Shown: positions 1-8,975, counted from the first letter of the stretch. The stretch: DNA of 64,000 nt from Bacillota bacterium (GCA_023398105.1 JAEWST010000010.1:36561-100560), one strand, 5' to 3'. Translations and numbers: made by a program. The notes: a model not told the origin generated them from the sequence alone.

Positions 1-358
1 CATTTTCCTTAAGAATAATATCATATAGGTTTAAATCAAGTGCATTACATATAGATGCCAAGTAAAATACATTTCTTCCAATATCTCTTTCAATAGCATC
101 TCTGCAGTTTTCACACAAAGTACCCTCGATATGGCTTTCTACAGAATTCTTCATTTCATCAAAACTTGCATCATCAGGGATTTCCTGCTTATGTGCGGAA
201 ATAGTCATACAACCGCATTGTGTAACAGTCTTTATAATTGCCCTATTAACTCGGGAATTTGAATCCTGATATTTCGTAATCAAATCAAGTATACTTTTAT
301 TTCTAATAAGTAACTCCTGTGCAGTATATTGAAAATCATCAATAAGCATATCTTTCAT
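1..358 (-). CDS. Partial conserved clostridial protein (MazG-like helical), C-terminus outside window
   Basis: An open minus-strand frame of at least 119 codons starts at the ATG at 358, preceded by an AGGTG ribosome site, and runs off the left edge without a stop. The protein is helical and soluble, with a C-G-C pair near residue 60 and a C-E-N-C motif near residue 95, followed by the helix G-R-N-V-F-Y-L-A. The pattern resembles a small conserved clostridial family that I believe is sometimes annotated as DUF1573 or as MazG/nucleotide-pyrophosphohydrolase-like; I recall this loosely and no activity can be assigned. It is divergent from carD. Confidence 0.75.
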   Translation of the reverse strand, partial: MKDMLIDDFQYTAQELLIRNKSILDLITKYQDSNSRVNRAIIKTVTQCGCMTISAHKQEIPDDASFDEMKNSVESHIEGTLCENCRDAIERDIGRNVFYLASICNALDLNLYDIILKEN

Positions 359-479
359 ATGATTCACCTCAGTGTTTAGATGTCTAGTCTAATTATACGT
401 TCATACTAGAGGTTATGTCAAATAAAAACACTAGTTTACCAAAAAATATAAGTTGCATAAATATTATTATGACTATTTT

Positions 480-508
480 TTGACATTGCAAATTCTTTGT
501 AGTATACT
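480..508 (+). promoter_or_regulatory. Sigma-A promoter upstream of carD
   Basis: TTGACA at 480-485 and TATACT at 503-508 are separated by exactly 17 bases, a near-perfect housekeeping promoter. Transcription would start near 515 and meet the hairpin at 540-569 almost at once, so either a very short RNA is made or read-through is controlled before carD, about 500 bases further on. Confidence 0.75.
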
Positions 509-539
509 AAAACTAATAGAAATAAATACGTAGCTAATC

Positions 540-575
540 AAACGCACTCAATGTTTTAAAGGTGCGTTTTAATAT
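540..575 (+). terminator. Hairpin just after the promoter (terminator or attenuator)
   Basis: AAACGCAC at 540-547 pairs with GTGCGTTT at 562-569 across a 14-base loop and is followed by T-rich sequence. It lies only about 25 bases after the predicted start of transcription from the promoter at 480-508. Confidence 0.55.
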
Positions 576-962
576 TTTATTCATTAAACATCTTTATAAG
601 TCAATTATGGTTTAAAGCCTTTGCACTGTATCAACTCAAAATTTTGCAAAAATGCTTCGCTTTTGAGTTAGTAAGGGTTGTACATATAAATATTGGCGTT
701 CAATAGAGCTTGAGAAATAATCTGAGATTGTCTGAGCGGGTGTAGTGCATTTTCGAGCTTTTCCATAATTAGCGTTAACATTATTTATGCCGAAGGTTGG
801 TGTGGATGCTATCTTGAAAACTGTGAAGTTTACATTTCGTGCATTCATCGCTCTCTTCGCATTTTTGAGCAATCCTTTTTAAGAACATGGTGTGTTTTGA
901 GCTACCAAAACCAAAAGTGGTTTTTGGTGGTGTGTTTGGAATGTAACTGTAAAAATATCAGC
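576..962. repeat. Repeat-rich intergenic region upstream of carD
   Basis: No convincing gene is present. The stretch holds a family C start (AGTCAATTA near 599), an inverted repeat AACTCAAAA/TTTTGAGTT around 631-673, a family B fragment (GTGCATTTTCGAGC near 745-758) and a degenerate family B unit at about 868-940 with the arm pair CCAAAACCA/TGGTTTTTGG. A 78-codon minus-strand frame at 636-872 overlaps these repeats and looks non-coding. Confidence 0.5.
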
Positions 963-1035
963 GTACCTCTGCGAAGCAGAGGTTCTCCACTGAAGTCTTT
1001 AACAATTTTTGCCCCAATGGGGCGTGGAGGTTACT
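963..1035 (+). promoter_or_regulatory. L1 leader of carD
   Basis: ACCTCTGC (965-972) pairs perfectly with GCAGAGGT (976-983) around a GAA loop. TTCTCCAC follows, then the L1 signature hairpin GCCCC-aat-GGGGC (1011-1023) directly before GTGGAGGTT and the ATG at 1036. CTCCAC (985-990) is exactly complementary to GTGGAG in the ribosome site (1024-1029), so the site could be masked by an alternative fold. Confidence 0.65.
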
Positions 1036-1518
1036 ATGTATAATGTAGGAGATAAAATAGTATATCCTATGCATGGTGCAGGCATTATTGAGTCTATTGA
1101 AGAAAAGGAGATTCTTGGAAAGCTTTGTAGCTATTATGTTATGAAGATTCCAATCGGTGACTTAAAAGTAATGATACCAACTAATAATGTTAATGACATA
1201 GGAATACGTGATGTTATTAGCTTTTCTGAAGCTGACAAGGTTTTTAGAGCCTTTAGAAATGAGCCGCATGAATTACCTTCAAATTGGAATAAACGCTATA
1301 GAGAAAATATGACTAAGATTAAAAGCGGCAATATATTTGAAGTTGCTGATGTTGTTGGATGCCTTATGCAGCGGGATAGAGACAGAGGACTATCTACGGG
1401 TGAGAGAAAAATGTTGAGCAGTGCAAAACAAATATTAATAAGTGAGTTAGTTCTTGCAAAAGGATTAAATCAGCATGAGGTTGAAGATAAAATTCAAGAA
1501 TATCTATATGCTGAGTAA
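1036..1518 (+). CDS. carD: CarD/CdnL-family transcription regulator
   Basis: A 160-residue protein of the CarD_CdnL_TRCF family, which binds the beta subunit of RNA polymerase and stabilises promoter open complexes. The N-terminal Tudor-like RNA-polymerase-interaction domain covers about residues 1-60 (opening V-G-D-K-I-V-Y-P-M-H-G-A-G); the rest is the helical DNA-interaction domain, and the length is typical. I chose the ATG at 1036 because GTGGAGGTT precedes it by a normal spacing; an upstream in-frame TTG at 1009 lies inside the L1 hairpin. The PIN/TRAM gene follows 21 bases later, probably co-transcribed, and isoprenoid genes come next, as in many Clostridia. Confidence 0.93.
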   Translation: MYNVGDKIVYPMHGAGIIESIEEKEILGKLCSYYVMKIPIGDLKVMIPTNNVNDIGIRDVISFSEADKVFRAFRNEPHELPSNWNKRYRENMTKIKSGNIFEVADVVGCLMQRDRDRGLSTGERKMLSSAKQILISELVLAKGLNQHEVEDKIQEYLYAE

Positions 1519-1539
1519 AACTTTTGAAGGAGAGAAAAC

Positions 1540-2595
1540 GTGTTAAATAGAATAATAAAAATTTCTTTTTCTATTTTGGGAGCAGTTACTGGTTATAGCA
1601 TTTTAAGAACAGTTTTTATTAATAATAATATAAATATCAGTGAGAGTATTCGAATTTCTATTTTCGTTATATTTTCATTGGTTTTTTGTGCAATTTTTTA
1701 TTTGGTATCGGCTAAAATAATTGAATTTTTGGGTGGCTTTATTGACAAATTTGAAAGCCGAATCCAAAATATAACACTTTCTGAATTACTCATATGTGCT
1801 ATTGGACTTATTATTGGTCTAATTGTAGCAAATTTAATAAGCATACCAATTTTAAAGATTGAGATAATAGGAGTAACTTTTGCAGTTTTAATTAATGTAT
1901 TATTGGGTTTTGCAGGTGTTGCTTTAGCTCTTAGAAAAAAGAATGATAACTTTTCTGATTTTTTTAAAGATACTAAAAACGCTTCAAAGTCAACTTTATT
2001 AGGACAATCAAAGCTTCTAGACACTAGCACTATAATTGATGGCAGGATATTGGATATATGTTCTTCAGGATTTGTAGATGGACATATAATAATACCTTCC
2101 TTTGTACTTGAAGAGCTAAGGCATATTGCAGATTCTTCTGATGCAACAAGAAGAGCAAGAGGCAGAAGAGGTCTTGATATACTGAATCTACTCCAAAAGG
2201 ATAGTAATTATGTAGTAAGAATAGAAGAGCTGGACTATAAGGACATCCAAGAGGTGGATGAAATGCTATTAAAGGCTTCGTTGGAGCTGAAAGGCAAATT
2301 AGTTACCACCGACTACAACCTTAGCAAAGTGGCAAGTCTAAGAGGGATTGAGGTTTTAAATATTAATGATTTGGCAAATGCAGTTAAGCCAATAGCTTTA
2401 CCTGGCGAAGAAATGAGTGTTCAAATAATAAAAGACGGTAAGGAAGCTGGACAAGGTGTAGCTTTTCTAGATGACGGTACTATGATTGTTGTTGAGGGTG
2501 GAAAGAAATATGTAGGAGAAACAATCCTAATAATTGTAACAAGTGTACTTCAGACTTCAGCGGGAAGATTGATTTTTGCCAAGCCTAATAAATAA
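1540..2595 (+). CDS. Membrane-anchored PIN/TRAM domain protein (YacL-like)
   Basis: A 351-residue protein starting at GTG 1540 after GAAGGAG. The first ~130 residues contain four hydrophobic segments. A PIN-type nuclease domain occupies about residues 155-275: acidic residues in L-L-D-T-S-T-I-I-D-G-R, V-L-E-E-L and V-T-T-D-Y-N-L fit the metal site. A TRAM RNA-binding domain follows at about 285-345. This matches the Bacillus YacL family, which sits beside carD and isoprenoid genes in many Firmicutes. A membrane-tethered ribonuclease role is inferred; substrates are unknown. Confidence 0.9.
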   Translation: MLNRIIKISFSILGAVTGYSILRTVFINNNINISESIRISIFVIFSLVFCAIFYLVSAKIIEFLGGFIDKFESRIQNITLSELLICAIGLIIGLIVANLISIPILKIEIIGVTFAVLINVLLGFAGVALALRKKNDNFSDFFKDTKNASKSTLLGQSKLLDTSTIIDGRILDICSSGFVDGHIIIPSFVLEELRHIADSSDATRRARGRRGLDILNLLQKDSNYVVRIEELDYKDIQEVDEMLLKASLELKGKLVTTDYNLSKVASLRGIEVLNINDLANAVKPIALPGEEMSVQIIKDGKEAGQGVAFLDDGTMIVVEGGKKYVGETILIIVTSVLQTSAGRLIFAKPNK

Positions 2596-2847
2596 TACTA
2601 TTTCGTATGTAATTATAGAAATAGCATTTAGTTGCTGTGTATTAATTCTACACAATGGAAAAGATTCTCCACTACTTATTCACTAAGATATTCAATTCCT
2701 ATTTCATACATATGTGAGTATTATATGATTTATCGAGATTGCACAAAATTATGATGCAAAAAGATTTATGTTTGAACAGGCGTAATTGACAAAGGGATAG
2801 CAGTAAGAAAACACTAATAATTGAACTGATGGAGGCTGTGAACAAAA

Positions 2848-3591
2848 TTGGGTTTAAATAAAGAAGCTGGTTTAAATAAGGCTGTAATAATTGGAAAGGC
2901 AACAGCAATTGTCACAGCTGCTGGAAAAGGTACAAGGATGAATTCCGACATTAATAAGCAGTATATTGATATTGCTGGTATACCTGTTTTGGCTAGAACA
3001 ATAGCAGCTTTTGAGAGTTGTAAAGCTATTGCTGATATTATTGTAGTTGTTAATGAAGAAAATATTCAGTATTGCAGACGTAATATTATAGAACAATACA
3101 ATTTTTCAAAAGTTAAAGCACTAATCAGTGGAGGAACAGAACGTCAAAATTCAGTATATAAAGGGCTATGTGCTGTTGATGAAAGCAGGGAAATTGTACT
3201 AATCCATGATGGTGCAAGACCCTTTGTGAGTGATAAAAATATTATTGATTGTATATTAGCAGCAAAAGAATTTGGGGCATGTGGATTAGGAGTAAGGCTT
3301 AAAGACACTATTAAAATATGTGACCAAAATGGATTTGTAAAAACTACTCCTGACAGAAGCAGTCTATGGAGTATTCAGACACCTCAGGCCTTTTCTTATG
3401 ACATAATAATAGAGGCACATAAAATGGCAATTCAAAGTGGTTATATTGGTACAGATGATTTGGTTTTAGTAGAGAGACAAGGTAAACAGGTTAAAATTGT
3501 TGAAGGCGGCTATCAGAATATTAAAATTACTACCCCTGAGGATTTAATTATGGGTGAGGCAATTGCAAAAAGCATAGAGGAGCGTTTGTAA
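2848..3591 (+). CDS. ispD: 2-C-methyl-D-erythritol 4-phosphate cytidylyltransferase
   Basis: A 247-residue IspD, which joins CTP and MEP in the non-mevalonate isoprenoid pathway. Seen: the nucleotide-binding loop A-A-G-K-G-T-R-M near residue 32, I-H-D-G-A-R-P near 118, T-D-D near 207 and the I-K-I-T-T-P-E-D signature close to the end. The start is TTG 2848 with GGAGG at 2831-2835; the nearby GTG at 2838 leads to a stop within a few codons. The N-terminus carries about 20 residues before the usual family start. ispF lies immediately downstream on the opposite strand, whereas the two are usually co-directional or fused. Confidence 0.93.
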   Translation: MGLNKEAGLNKAVIIGKATAIVTAAGKGTRMNSDINKQYIDIAGIPVLARTIAAFESCKAIADIIVVVNEENIQYCRRNIIEQYNFSKVKALISGGTERQNSVYKGLCAVDESREIVLIHDGARPFVSDKNIIDCILAAKEFGACGLGVRLKDTIKICDQNGFVKTTPDRSSLWSIQTPQAFSYDIIIEAHKMAIQSGYIGTDDLVLVERQGKQVKIVEGGYQNIKITTPEDLIMGEAIAKSIEERL

Positions 3592-3630
3592 TTACTAACT
3601 CAACTTTCATAAATAAAATTCCAAACTATA

Positions 3631-3688
3631 ACGAGGCAAGAAAATACCCCCCACTTATATAAGTGGCGGGTACCGCTTTGGGTTACAA
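3631..3688 (+). repeat. Family A element, shortened copy A1
   Basis: ACGAGGCAAG preceded by TA (3629-3630), then the CCACTT/AAGTGG hairpin and a GGTACCGCTTTGGGTTA end. It lies between the converging ispD and ispF genes. Its final GGTTA overlaps the ispF stop codon (TTA on the plus strand at 3683-3685), so the end of ispF appears to lie in the element. Confidence 0.8.
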
Positions 3689-4153
3689 TGCTGTTACACA
3701 GCAAAAAGCTTGAATGCCTTTACCTTGACCAAACAAAGTAAGCCCCTCGCCTGTAGTGGCTGTAATTCCAACACTATTCTCAGGAAGTCCCAGTAACTTT
3801 CCAATCTCTTTCTTCATTTTAGGTATTTTAGGAGATATTTTTGGATATGAACATTCTATAGAAATTGAAACATGTACAATTTTTATGTTGTCCAAATATT
3901 TCAGTGCTTCCAAAACATATGCTGAACTATCTGTAATTCCATCTTCTAAGCACATTTTATCAGCAATCTTGCCTAAAATATTAACGCCTGTAACTCCAGA
4001 AATAGCATTAGTTAGTGCATGCAGAACAACATCAGCATCGCTATTTCCTGCAAGGGGTGTTACACCATCGTATATAACTCCGCCTAGTATGAATTTTTTA
4101 CGAGTATTTTCAAATTCAAATTTATGGCTGTCTTGTCCTATTCCAACTTTCAT
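3683..4153 (-). CDS. ispF: 2-C-methyl-D-erythritol 2,4-cyclodiphosphate synthase
   Basis: A 156-residue IspF, the trimeric zinc enzyme that cyclises the product of the IspD/IspE steps. The metal-binding signature G-I-G-Q-D-S-H-K-F opens the protein, D-A-D-V-V-L-H-A-L follows, and S-V-G-I-T-A-T-T-G-E-G lies near the end, all at family positions and normal length. Two ATGs are possible; the inner one at 4153 is preferred because the outer (4165) lies inside the L2 stem and the inner restores the usual N-terminus. No strong ribosome site is visible; GGA in the L2 stem is the only candidate. Its stop falls in repeat copy A1. Confidence 0.92.
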   Translation of the reverse strand: MKVGIGQDSHKFEFENTRKKFILGGVIYDGVTPLAGNSDADVVLHALTNAISGVTGVNILGKIADKMCLEDGITDSSAYVLEALKYLDNIKIVHVSISIECSYPKISPKIPKMKKEIGKLLGLPENSVGITATTGEGLTLFGQGKGIQAFCCVTAL

Positions 4154-4217
4154 AAATACATCCATGCATATAGGGTGCTAATAGATCAAAGTACTAGCAT
4201 GGACACTATCCCCCTTT
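4154..4217 (-). promoter_or_regulatory. L2 leader of ispF
   Basis: Read on the minus strand: GGGGGA, five bases, TCCATGC, a 29-base loop, GCATGGA, seven bases, then the ATG at 4153. The two 7-base arms (4197-4203 and 4161-4167) are perfectly complementary, and the only ribosome-site-like bases (GGA) lie in the second arm. The same spacing precedes the gene at 18157-18522. Confidence 0.55.
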
Positions 4218-4410
4218 ATTGATGAAGTTTTTCAACCTTATGCTTTATATAAATGTTTACAATCATTATATTATACATGGTATAACACTTCAAGTGCATA
4301 AATAATGCCCAATTGAGACAAGTTAGGCAATATATTTCTCAAAAAGCTAATAAATATGAAAAACATGTCAATACTAAAAGCATATGGTTTATATTTAGGG
4401 TGACAGTGTA

Positions 4411-4512
4411 GGAGGAGGTAAGCAGTCAAAAAGGATGCTTACCCATCGAAGTAGAGGTTCTCCACCGAAATCTTTGCAAATTTTTGTGCCCTAATAGGCG
4501 TAGGAGGTTTAT
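4411..4512 (+). promoter_or_regulatory. L1 leader of the CAP-domain protein
   Basis: GGTAAGCA (4417-4424) pairs with TGCTTACC (4436-4443) across an 11-base loop. GAGGTTCTCCACC and the A/T-rich linker follow. The signature hairpin is reduced to GCC/GGC at 4488-4499, immediately before TAGGAGGTTTAT and the ATG at 4513. Confidence 0.6.
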
Positions 4513-5301
4513 ATGATAAAGAGAAAATTACTAACAGCAATATTATTTTTATTGATAACAGTATTTACTGTTATTCCGATGGGAACAGGGCAGTTCAAGG
4601 TTGAGGCATCTGAAGCCTATAAAGGTATGGACCTTACAACTGGTGTAGTTACTGCATCAAATGTAAATTTGCGTACTGGCCCTGCTACTACTTATGACAT
4701 TATATGTAAGCTTAAAAAGAATCAGGATATAACTATTATCGGAAAAATGGGAGACTGGTACGCTGTATATGTTGGTTCAAGCGGTAATGTAGGAGCAATT
4801 ACATCACAATATGTGAAGGTTGACAAGGCAAAGGAAACAACAAATAATACAAAAACTGTCTCAGCTAAAGCTACCAAAGCTACCAACACAGTTACTGCTT
4901 CTACTACAAAGGTTAAGGACATATCATCTGATGAACAGGCATTGTTGGATTTAATAAATAAAGAGAGGATGAAACAAGGCTTAGAGGCATTAGAGTTTGA
5001 TGCTAATCTGGTAAATATAGCAAGATTAAAGGCAAAGGATATGAAAGATAATAATTATTTTAGCCATACATCAAAATTCTACGGTTCACCTTTTGATATG
5101 ATGAAAAAGCATAATATCAAATTTAGTGCTGCAGGTGAAAATATTGCTGGTAATCAGACAATTGAAAAGGCTATAAAGGCTTGGTCAAATGAAAGCGGAA
5201 ATAATATATATAATAAAAAATTTACACATACAGGTATTGGAATTGTAGATAGCCCAACATATGGAAAGATATTTGTACAGATGTTTATAAAGAAAACATA
5301 A
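4513..5301 (+). CDS. Secreted SH3b-CAP (SCP/YkwD-type) protein
   Basis: A 262-residue exported protein. It has a signal peptide (M-I-K-R-K followed by a hydrophobic core to about residue 30), a bacterial SH3 domain at about 42-105 (V-N-L-R-T-G-P, I-G-K-M-G-D-W-Y-A-V), a threonine/lysine-rich linker, and a C-terminal CAP domain from about 138 (L-I-N-K-E-R, Y-F-S-H-T, G-E-N-I-A). CAP proteins of this kind are found in spore formers and on cell surfaces; SH3b domains usually bind cell-wall peptides. The start is fixed by GGAGG in the L1 leader. It appears monocistronic. Confidence 0.9.
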   Translation: MIKRKLLTAILFLLITVFTVIPMGTGQFKVEASEAYKGMDLTTGVVTASNVNLRTGPATTYDIICKLKKNQDITIIGKMGDWYAVYVGSSGNVGAITSQYVKVDKAKETTNNTKTVSAKATKATNTVTASTTKVKDISSDEQALLDLINKERMKQGLEALEFDANLVNIARLKAKDMKDNNYFSHTSKFYGSPFDMMKKHNIKFSAAGENIAGNQTIEKAIKAWSNESGNNIYNKKFTHTGIGIVDSPTYGKIFVQMFIKKT

Positions 5302-5340
5302 TAAATAGTCAAGAATACTACTTCAAAAAACTATAGTATA

Positions 5341-5384
5341 ACGAGGCAAGAAAATGTCCCCCACTTCTATAAGTGGCGTTATAA
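5341..5384 (+). repeat. Family A element, shortest copy A2
   Basis: TA then ACGAGGCAAGAAAATG and the CCACTT/AAGTGG hairpin, ending abruptly at about GTGGCG without the GGTACC segment. It is the most truncated of the eight copies and lies downstream of the CAP-domain gene. Confidence 0.75.
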
Positions 5385-5458
5385 GTGAATTCTCCTTATA
5401 AAGTGCTTGAAATATTGCGACAGTAATTTCAAGCACTTTAATAATTTCCCTGAATAAA

Positions 5459-6376
5459 TTAAAACTTCTGATTTTTTATTATGCTCTCCAAATCAAAAGG
5501 AGGGACAATTGAAATTGTCTTACCCTTCAAATAATCAAGGTGCTTTGCTGGGCTTGTAAAAGTAAAAGTAAGCTTGTTAGCGCATAACATTTGATATTTT
5601 ACACTGTACCTTTTGTTTTCGGCGTTTCTTCCATATTTTCCATCACCAATTATTGGATGACCATAAAATGCAAGATGTGCACGAATTTGATGAGTTCTAC
5701 CTGTTATAAGCTCTACCTCTAACAAGCTTAGGTCATCTAATGATTTAACGACGCTGTATTTAGTTACGATTTTTACAGAATCTTTAGACTTTTTATTTGA
5801 GATAAAGACTTTACTAATCTTCTCATTTTTCTCCAAGTAGTCAGTAAGCTCAGCTTGTTGCTTTTCCATAATGCCAGAAACAATACAATTATAATACTTT
5901 TGTATTTCTCTGTGCTTTATTTTATCCAACATAATTTCCAGCGTTGCTTGATTTTTTGAAAGCACAACTAAGCCGCTTGTATTTCTGTCTAGTCTGTGAC
6001 ATAATGCAATATCAGAGCCGTACTGCTTTTGAAGCTTGTCTATAAGAGTAGCCTCTTTTTGGTTTTTATCTGGATGAACAGGAATACATTGATCTTTATT
6101 TACTATTAAAAGATTATTATCCTCAAAAACAACACTATAACCTTCATTATTTTTTCCAAACAGAAAGTCATCAATTATATAAATATCAATTTTATCTCCG
6201 CTTGATACCACATAGTCTTCCTTCACTCGAATGCTATTTACCTTAATATCCTTTTTACGAAGAGCTTTAAATAACATACCTGATGCTAAATTGGGAAAGA
6301 AATCCCGAATTACTCTTTCGATTTTTTTGCTTTCGTGTTTATTTTCTGCAATTACTGTTCTCATTTTAAATTTCAT
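5459..6376 (-). CDS. RluA-family pseudouridine synthase
   Basis: A 305-residue enzyme that isomerises uridine in structured RNA. An N-terminal S4-like RNA-binding segment covers about residues 15-75 (A-L-R-K-K-D-I-K-V-N). The catalytic signature H-R-L-D-R-N-T-S-G-L-V-V lies near residue 128, carrying the catalytic aspartate, and G-R-T-H-Q-I-R-A-H-L lies near 228. Paralogues RluC, RluD and RluA cannot be told apart from sequence alone. The assigned start at 6376 has no obvious ribosome site; an in-frame ATG four codons later is equally possible. The larger nucleotidyltransferase gene lies upstream on the same strand. Confidence 0.9.
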   Translation of the reverse strand: MKFKMRTVIAENKHESKKIERVIRDFFPNLASGMLFKALRKKDIKVNSIRVKEDYVVSSGDKIDIYIIDDFLFGKNNEGYSVVFEDNNLLIVNKDQCIPVHPDKNQKEATLIDKLQKQYGSDIALCHRLDRNTSGLVVLSKNQATLEIMLDKIKHREIQKYYNCIVSGIMEKQQAELTDYLEKNEKISKVFISNKKSKDSVKIVTKYSVVKSLDDLSLLEVELITGRTHQIRAHLAFYGHPIIGDGKYGRNAENKRYSVKYQMLCANKLTFTFTSPAKHLDYLKGKTISIVPPFDLESIIKNQKF

Positions 6377-6425
6377 TTAGGACAACAAAACATTAAAACC
6401 TATAAATATATAAAGGGATTATTAT

Positions 6426-8864
6426 TTAGTTATTCTCAATTATCCTTTCTAAAAAGCTATAATACTTATTGCATAGAGCTTCAGATTCGAGGCTAGAATT
6501 GCCTTCAGAAATTATTTTAAAAATTGGCTTATCAGCATCAGGCAATAAGAAAACCCAACCTTGACTTGAATATAGCTTGATTCCATCTAATAACTCTATC
6601 TTTTTTAAATTCTGTTCATTTATAACCGTCTTCATAATTTTACCCTTTAATTCCCAAGGGCAATGAATGCTTTTTATCATCATAAAGAATTCTGGGATTT
6701 CAGACAGTAGCTCTGTCAAACTGGTATTTGAAGAGCAAATATATTCAACTATATAAATTAATCCAGCAATAGCATCAAAACTCAAAATAAACTGTTTAGA
6801 TTCCTTATCAATACTATTATTTAGTATTTCATCCATTATTGCATAAGAAGAATTTTTGGTTCTTTTAACTTTACAATTATATTTAAGTGCAAGCTTATCA
6901 ATTACCTCTGAACCTGTAATAGGTGCAAAGAAAGTAGAACCTGGAGTAGTTTTGAATATTATTAAAGCAATAAATGCTTGAAATAAATCATCTTTTATTA
7001 CGCAGCCTGATTTATTGACTAATATAAGGTTTTCAGCGTTTTTATCAATAACTGCTGCAAAATCAGAGGAGGTATCTGTAATGTTTTGGCTTATTTGCTC
7101 TAAATTATAGTTGTTAGTATATGTGAAACTATTTATTGTACAGCCCAAGTCATTGAGCATTGAAACAACAATTGAAAGTACAAAATCTGATTGTGAATAA
7201 ACACATATCTTCAGCCTTTTTGCTTTTATTAGTGCAATATCAACCTTGCTATATATCGAACGCATATAATATATGCTAAAATCAGTAATATTATTTAGTC
7301 TTCTTATTTGGTCAGCTGAACATCTTTTAAAATCTTCCTTAAAAAAAGAATTCTCGATTTTACGTTCATTAAACCGACTTATAGCAGCACCTCTTCCATC
7401 CATGAAGTCAACTCTAACCATATTATCATTTTCAATGTCAGTCTTTATATGTATGCCGCCTTCAACAGCTAAAAATCCGATGGCAGCTCTTGCAATTGGT
7501 GTTAAAAGACTACTCATGTTATATACTTCAACGCCAACCGATAATATTCCTGATATAAATGCATGCTTAAACATTCTTGCAGAATTTGAATTAGTTGAGC
7601 TGACAACAACTCTAGAACCTATCTTGAACTGAGAGCCATATGCAGCACCTAGCCTAGTAGCAAATTCAGGGGATATATCTACATTTATAATTCCTGAGAT
7701 ACCATTTTGACCATATATTTTGTTAGTATGTTTTGTACCCCATATCATATTTCTGTCGATAATTGCAAAGGGATCAATTATTTTTTCTGGCCAAATTTTT
7801 ATATTGGGTTTAACAATAACTCGTTCACTAATTTTACAGCCTTCGCCTATAACTGAATTTTCGAATAGAGATACATAGTGCTTTAGATTTACCCTGTTGC
7901 AAAGTATTGCACCTCTTAATTCGCTTCCATACTCTATATAGCAGTTATCCCAAATAATACTTCGGATAATAGATACATCGTCTTCGATAATAGTGTTATT
8001 GCCAATTATAGTACAATTATCAATTAAAGTGCCATTGCCTATTTTACAGTTCGAACCTATTATACATGGACCATTTATTTCAGCAGTACTTCCAATAACT
8101 GTACCACTGCCTATCCAAACATCTTCCTTTATCTGAACTCCATCAAAATCTATTTTAAACTTTTTTTCCAATATGTCACACTGGGATCTTACATATGATC
8201 TAATATCTCCTATGTCACACCAATAGTCTGTGCTAAAATACCCATACAGCTTTTCAGAAGCTGACAAAAGTGAAGGGAATACTTCATGGCTGAAATCTGT
8301 ATTTTTGTTTGATTCAATATAGTTAAAAATTTCTGGTTCAAGAATGTATGTACCAGTATTTACTGTATCACTAAATATTTCTCCCCAACTGGGTTTTTCA
8401 ACAAATCCAGTTATTGAACTATCAGAATTTGTTAATACTACACCATAATCTAGTGGAAAATCTACCTTGGTTAATACGAGTGTGGCAATAGAGTTTTTTT
8501 CTTTATGGAAATTTATTGCTTCAGTAATGTTTAAATTTGTTACTGAATCACCACTAATAACAATAAAGGATTCATCTAAAAAGCTTTGCGCATTTTTGAC
8601 TCCTCCAGCTGTCCCTAGTGGCGTGTCTTCTAGAAAATATGTGATGTTTACACCCAAATTCTTTCCATTACCAAAGTAATCCTTAATGTGCTGAGGATGA
8701 TACATTAGGGTAACACCAATATCGGTAATACCATGTTTTTTTAATAGATTAATAGTATGTTCCATAACCGGCTTATTAATAACTGAAACCATCGGTTTGG
8801 GCAAATTACAAGTAAGCGGTCGGAGTCTTGAGCCTTCTCCGCCAGCCATAATAATAGCTTTCAT
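6426..8864 (-). CDS. Mannose-1-phosphate guanylyltransferase / degenerate phosphohexomutase fusion
   Basis: An 812-residue three-part protein. Residues 1-235 are a sugar-nucleotide transferase (G-G-E-G-S-R-L-R-P-L-T; S-G-D-S near 106). About 245-350 are left-handed beta-helix hexapeptide repeats. About 375-800 follow the phosphomannomutase/phosphoglucomutase fold. In the last part the usual phosphoserine loop (T-A-S-H-N-P) is absent, with A-V-E-G-G-I-H-I at that place, and the magnesium loop (D-G-D-x-D-R) reads D-K-N-A-E-N. The transferase should make GDP-mannose or a related nucleotide sugar; the mutase-like part is probably inactive or regulatory. GAGGTG precedes the ATG at 8864. Confidence 0.85.
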   Translation of the reverse strand: MKAIIMAGGEGSRLRPLTCNLPKPMVSVINKPVMEHTINLLKKHGITDIGVTLMYHPQHIKDYFGNGKNLGVNITYFLEDTPLGTAGGVKNAQSFLDESFIVISGDSVTNLNITEAINFHKEKNSIATLVLTKVDFPLDYGVVLTNSDSSITGFVEKPSWGEIFSDTVNTGTYILEPEIFNYIESNKNTDFSHEVFPSLLSASEKLYGYFSTDYWCDIGDIRSYVRSQCDILEKKFKIDFDGVQIKEDVWIGSGTVIGSTAEINGPCIIGSNCKIGNGTLIDNCTIIGNNTIIEDDVSIIRSIIWDNCYIEYGSELRGAILCNRVNLKHYVSLFENSVIGEGCKISERVIVKPNIKIWPEKIIDPFAIIDRNMIWGTKHTNKIYGQNGISGIINVDISPEFATRLGAAYGSQFKIGSRVVVSSTNSNSARMFKHAFISGILSVGVEVYNMSSLLTPIARAAIGFLAVEGGIHIKTDIENDNMVRVDFMDGRGAAISRFNERKIENSFFKEDFKRCSADQIRRLNNITDFSIYYMRSIYSKVDIALIKAKRLKICVYSQSDFVLSIVVSMLNDLGCTINSFTYTNNYNLEQISQNITDTSSDFAAVIDKNAENLILVNKSGCVIKDDLFQAFIALIIFKTTPGSTFFAPITGSEVIDKLALKYNCKVKRTKNSSYAIMDEILNNSIDKESKQFILSFDAIAGLIYIVEYICSSNTSLTELLSEIPEFFMMIKSIHCPWELKGKIMKTVINEQNLKKIELLDGIKLYSSQGWVFLLPDADKPIFKIISEGNSSLESEALCNKYYSFLERIIENN

Positions 8865-8975
8865 ACCTACACCTCACGATACTGGTATTTTACTTCCTAG
8901 AAAAATCCATATCATTATAATCAATATATTCAATAACATATTCAATAATTTTTCAAATAATCCTCTAATAAATCT

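Noticed and set aside
636..872. 78-codon minus-strand frame upstream of carD
   Set aside because: It overlaps repeats of families B and C, has no ribosome site or recognisable motif, and ends in a hairpin arm.
3756..4181. Plus-strand 141-codon frame opposite ispF
   Set aside because: It is the antisense of a well-supported ispF gene and has no family motif.
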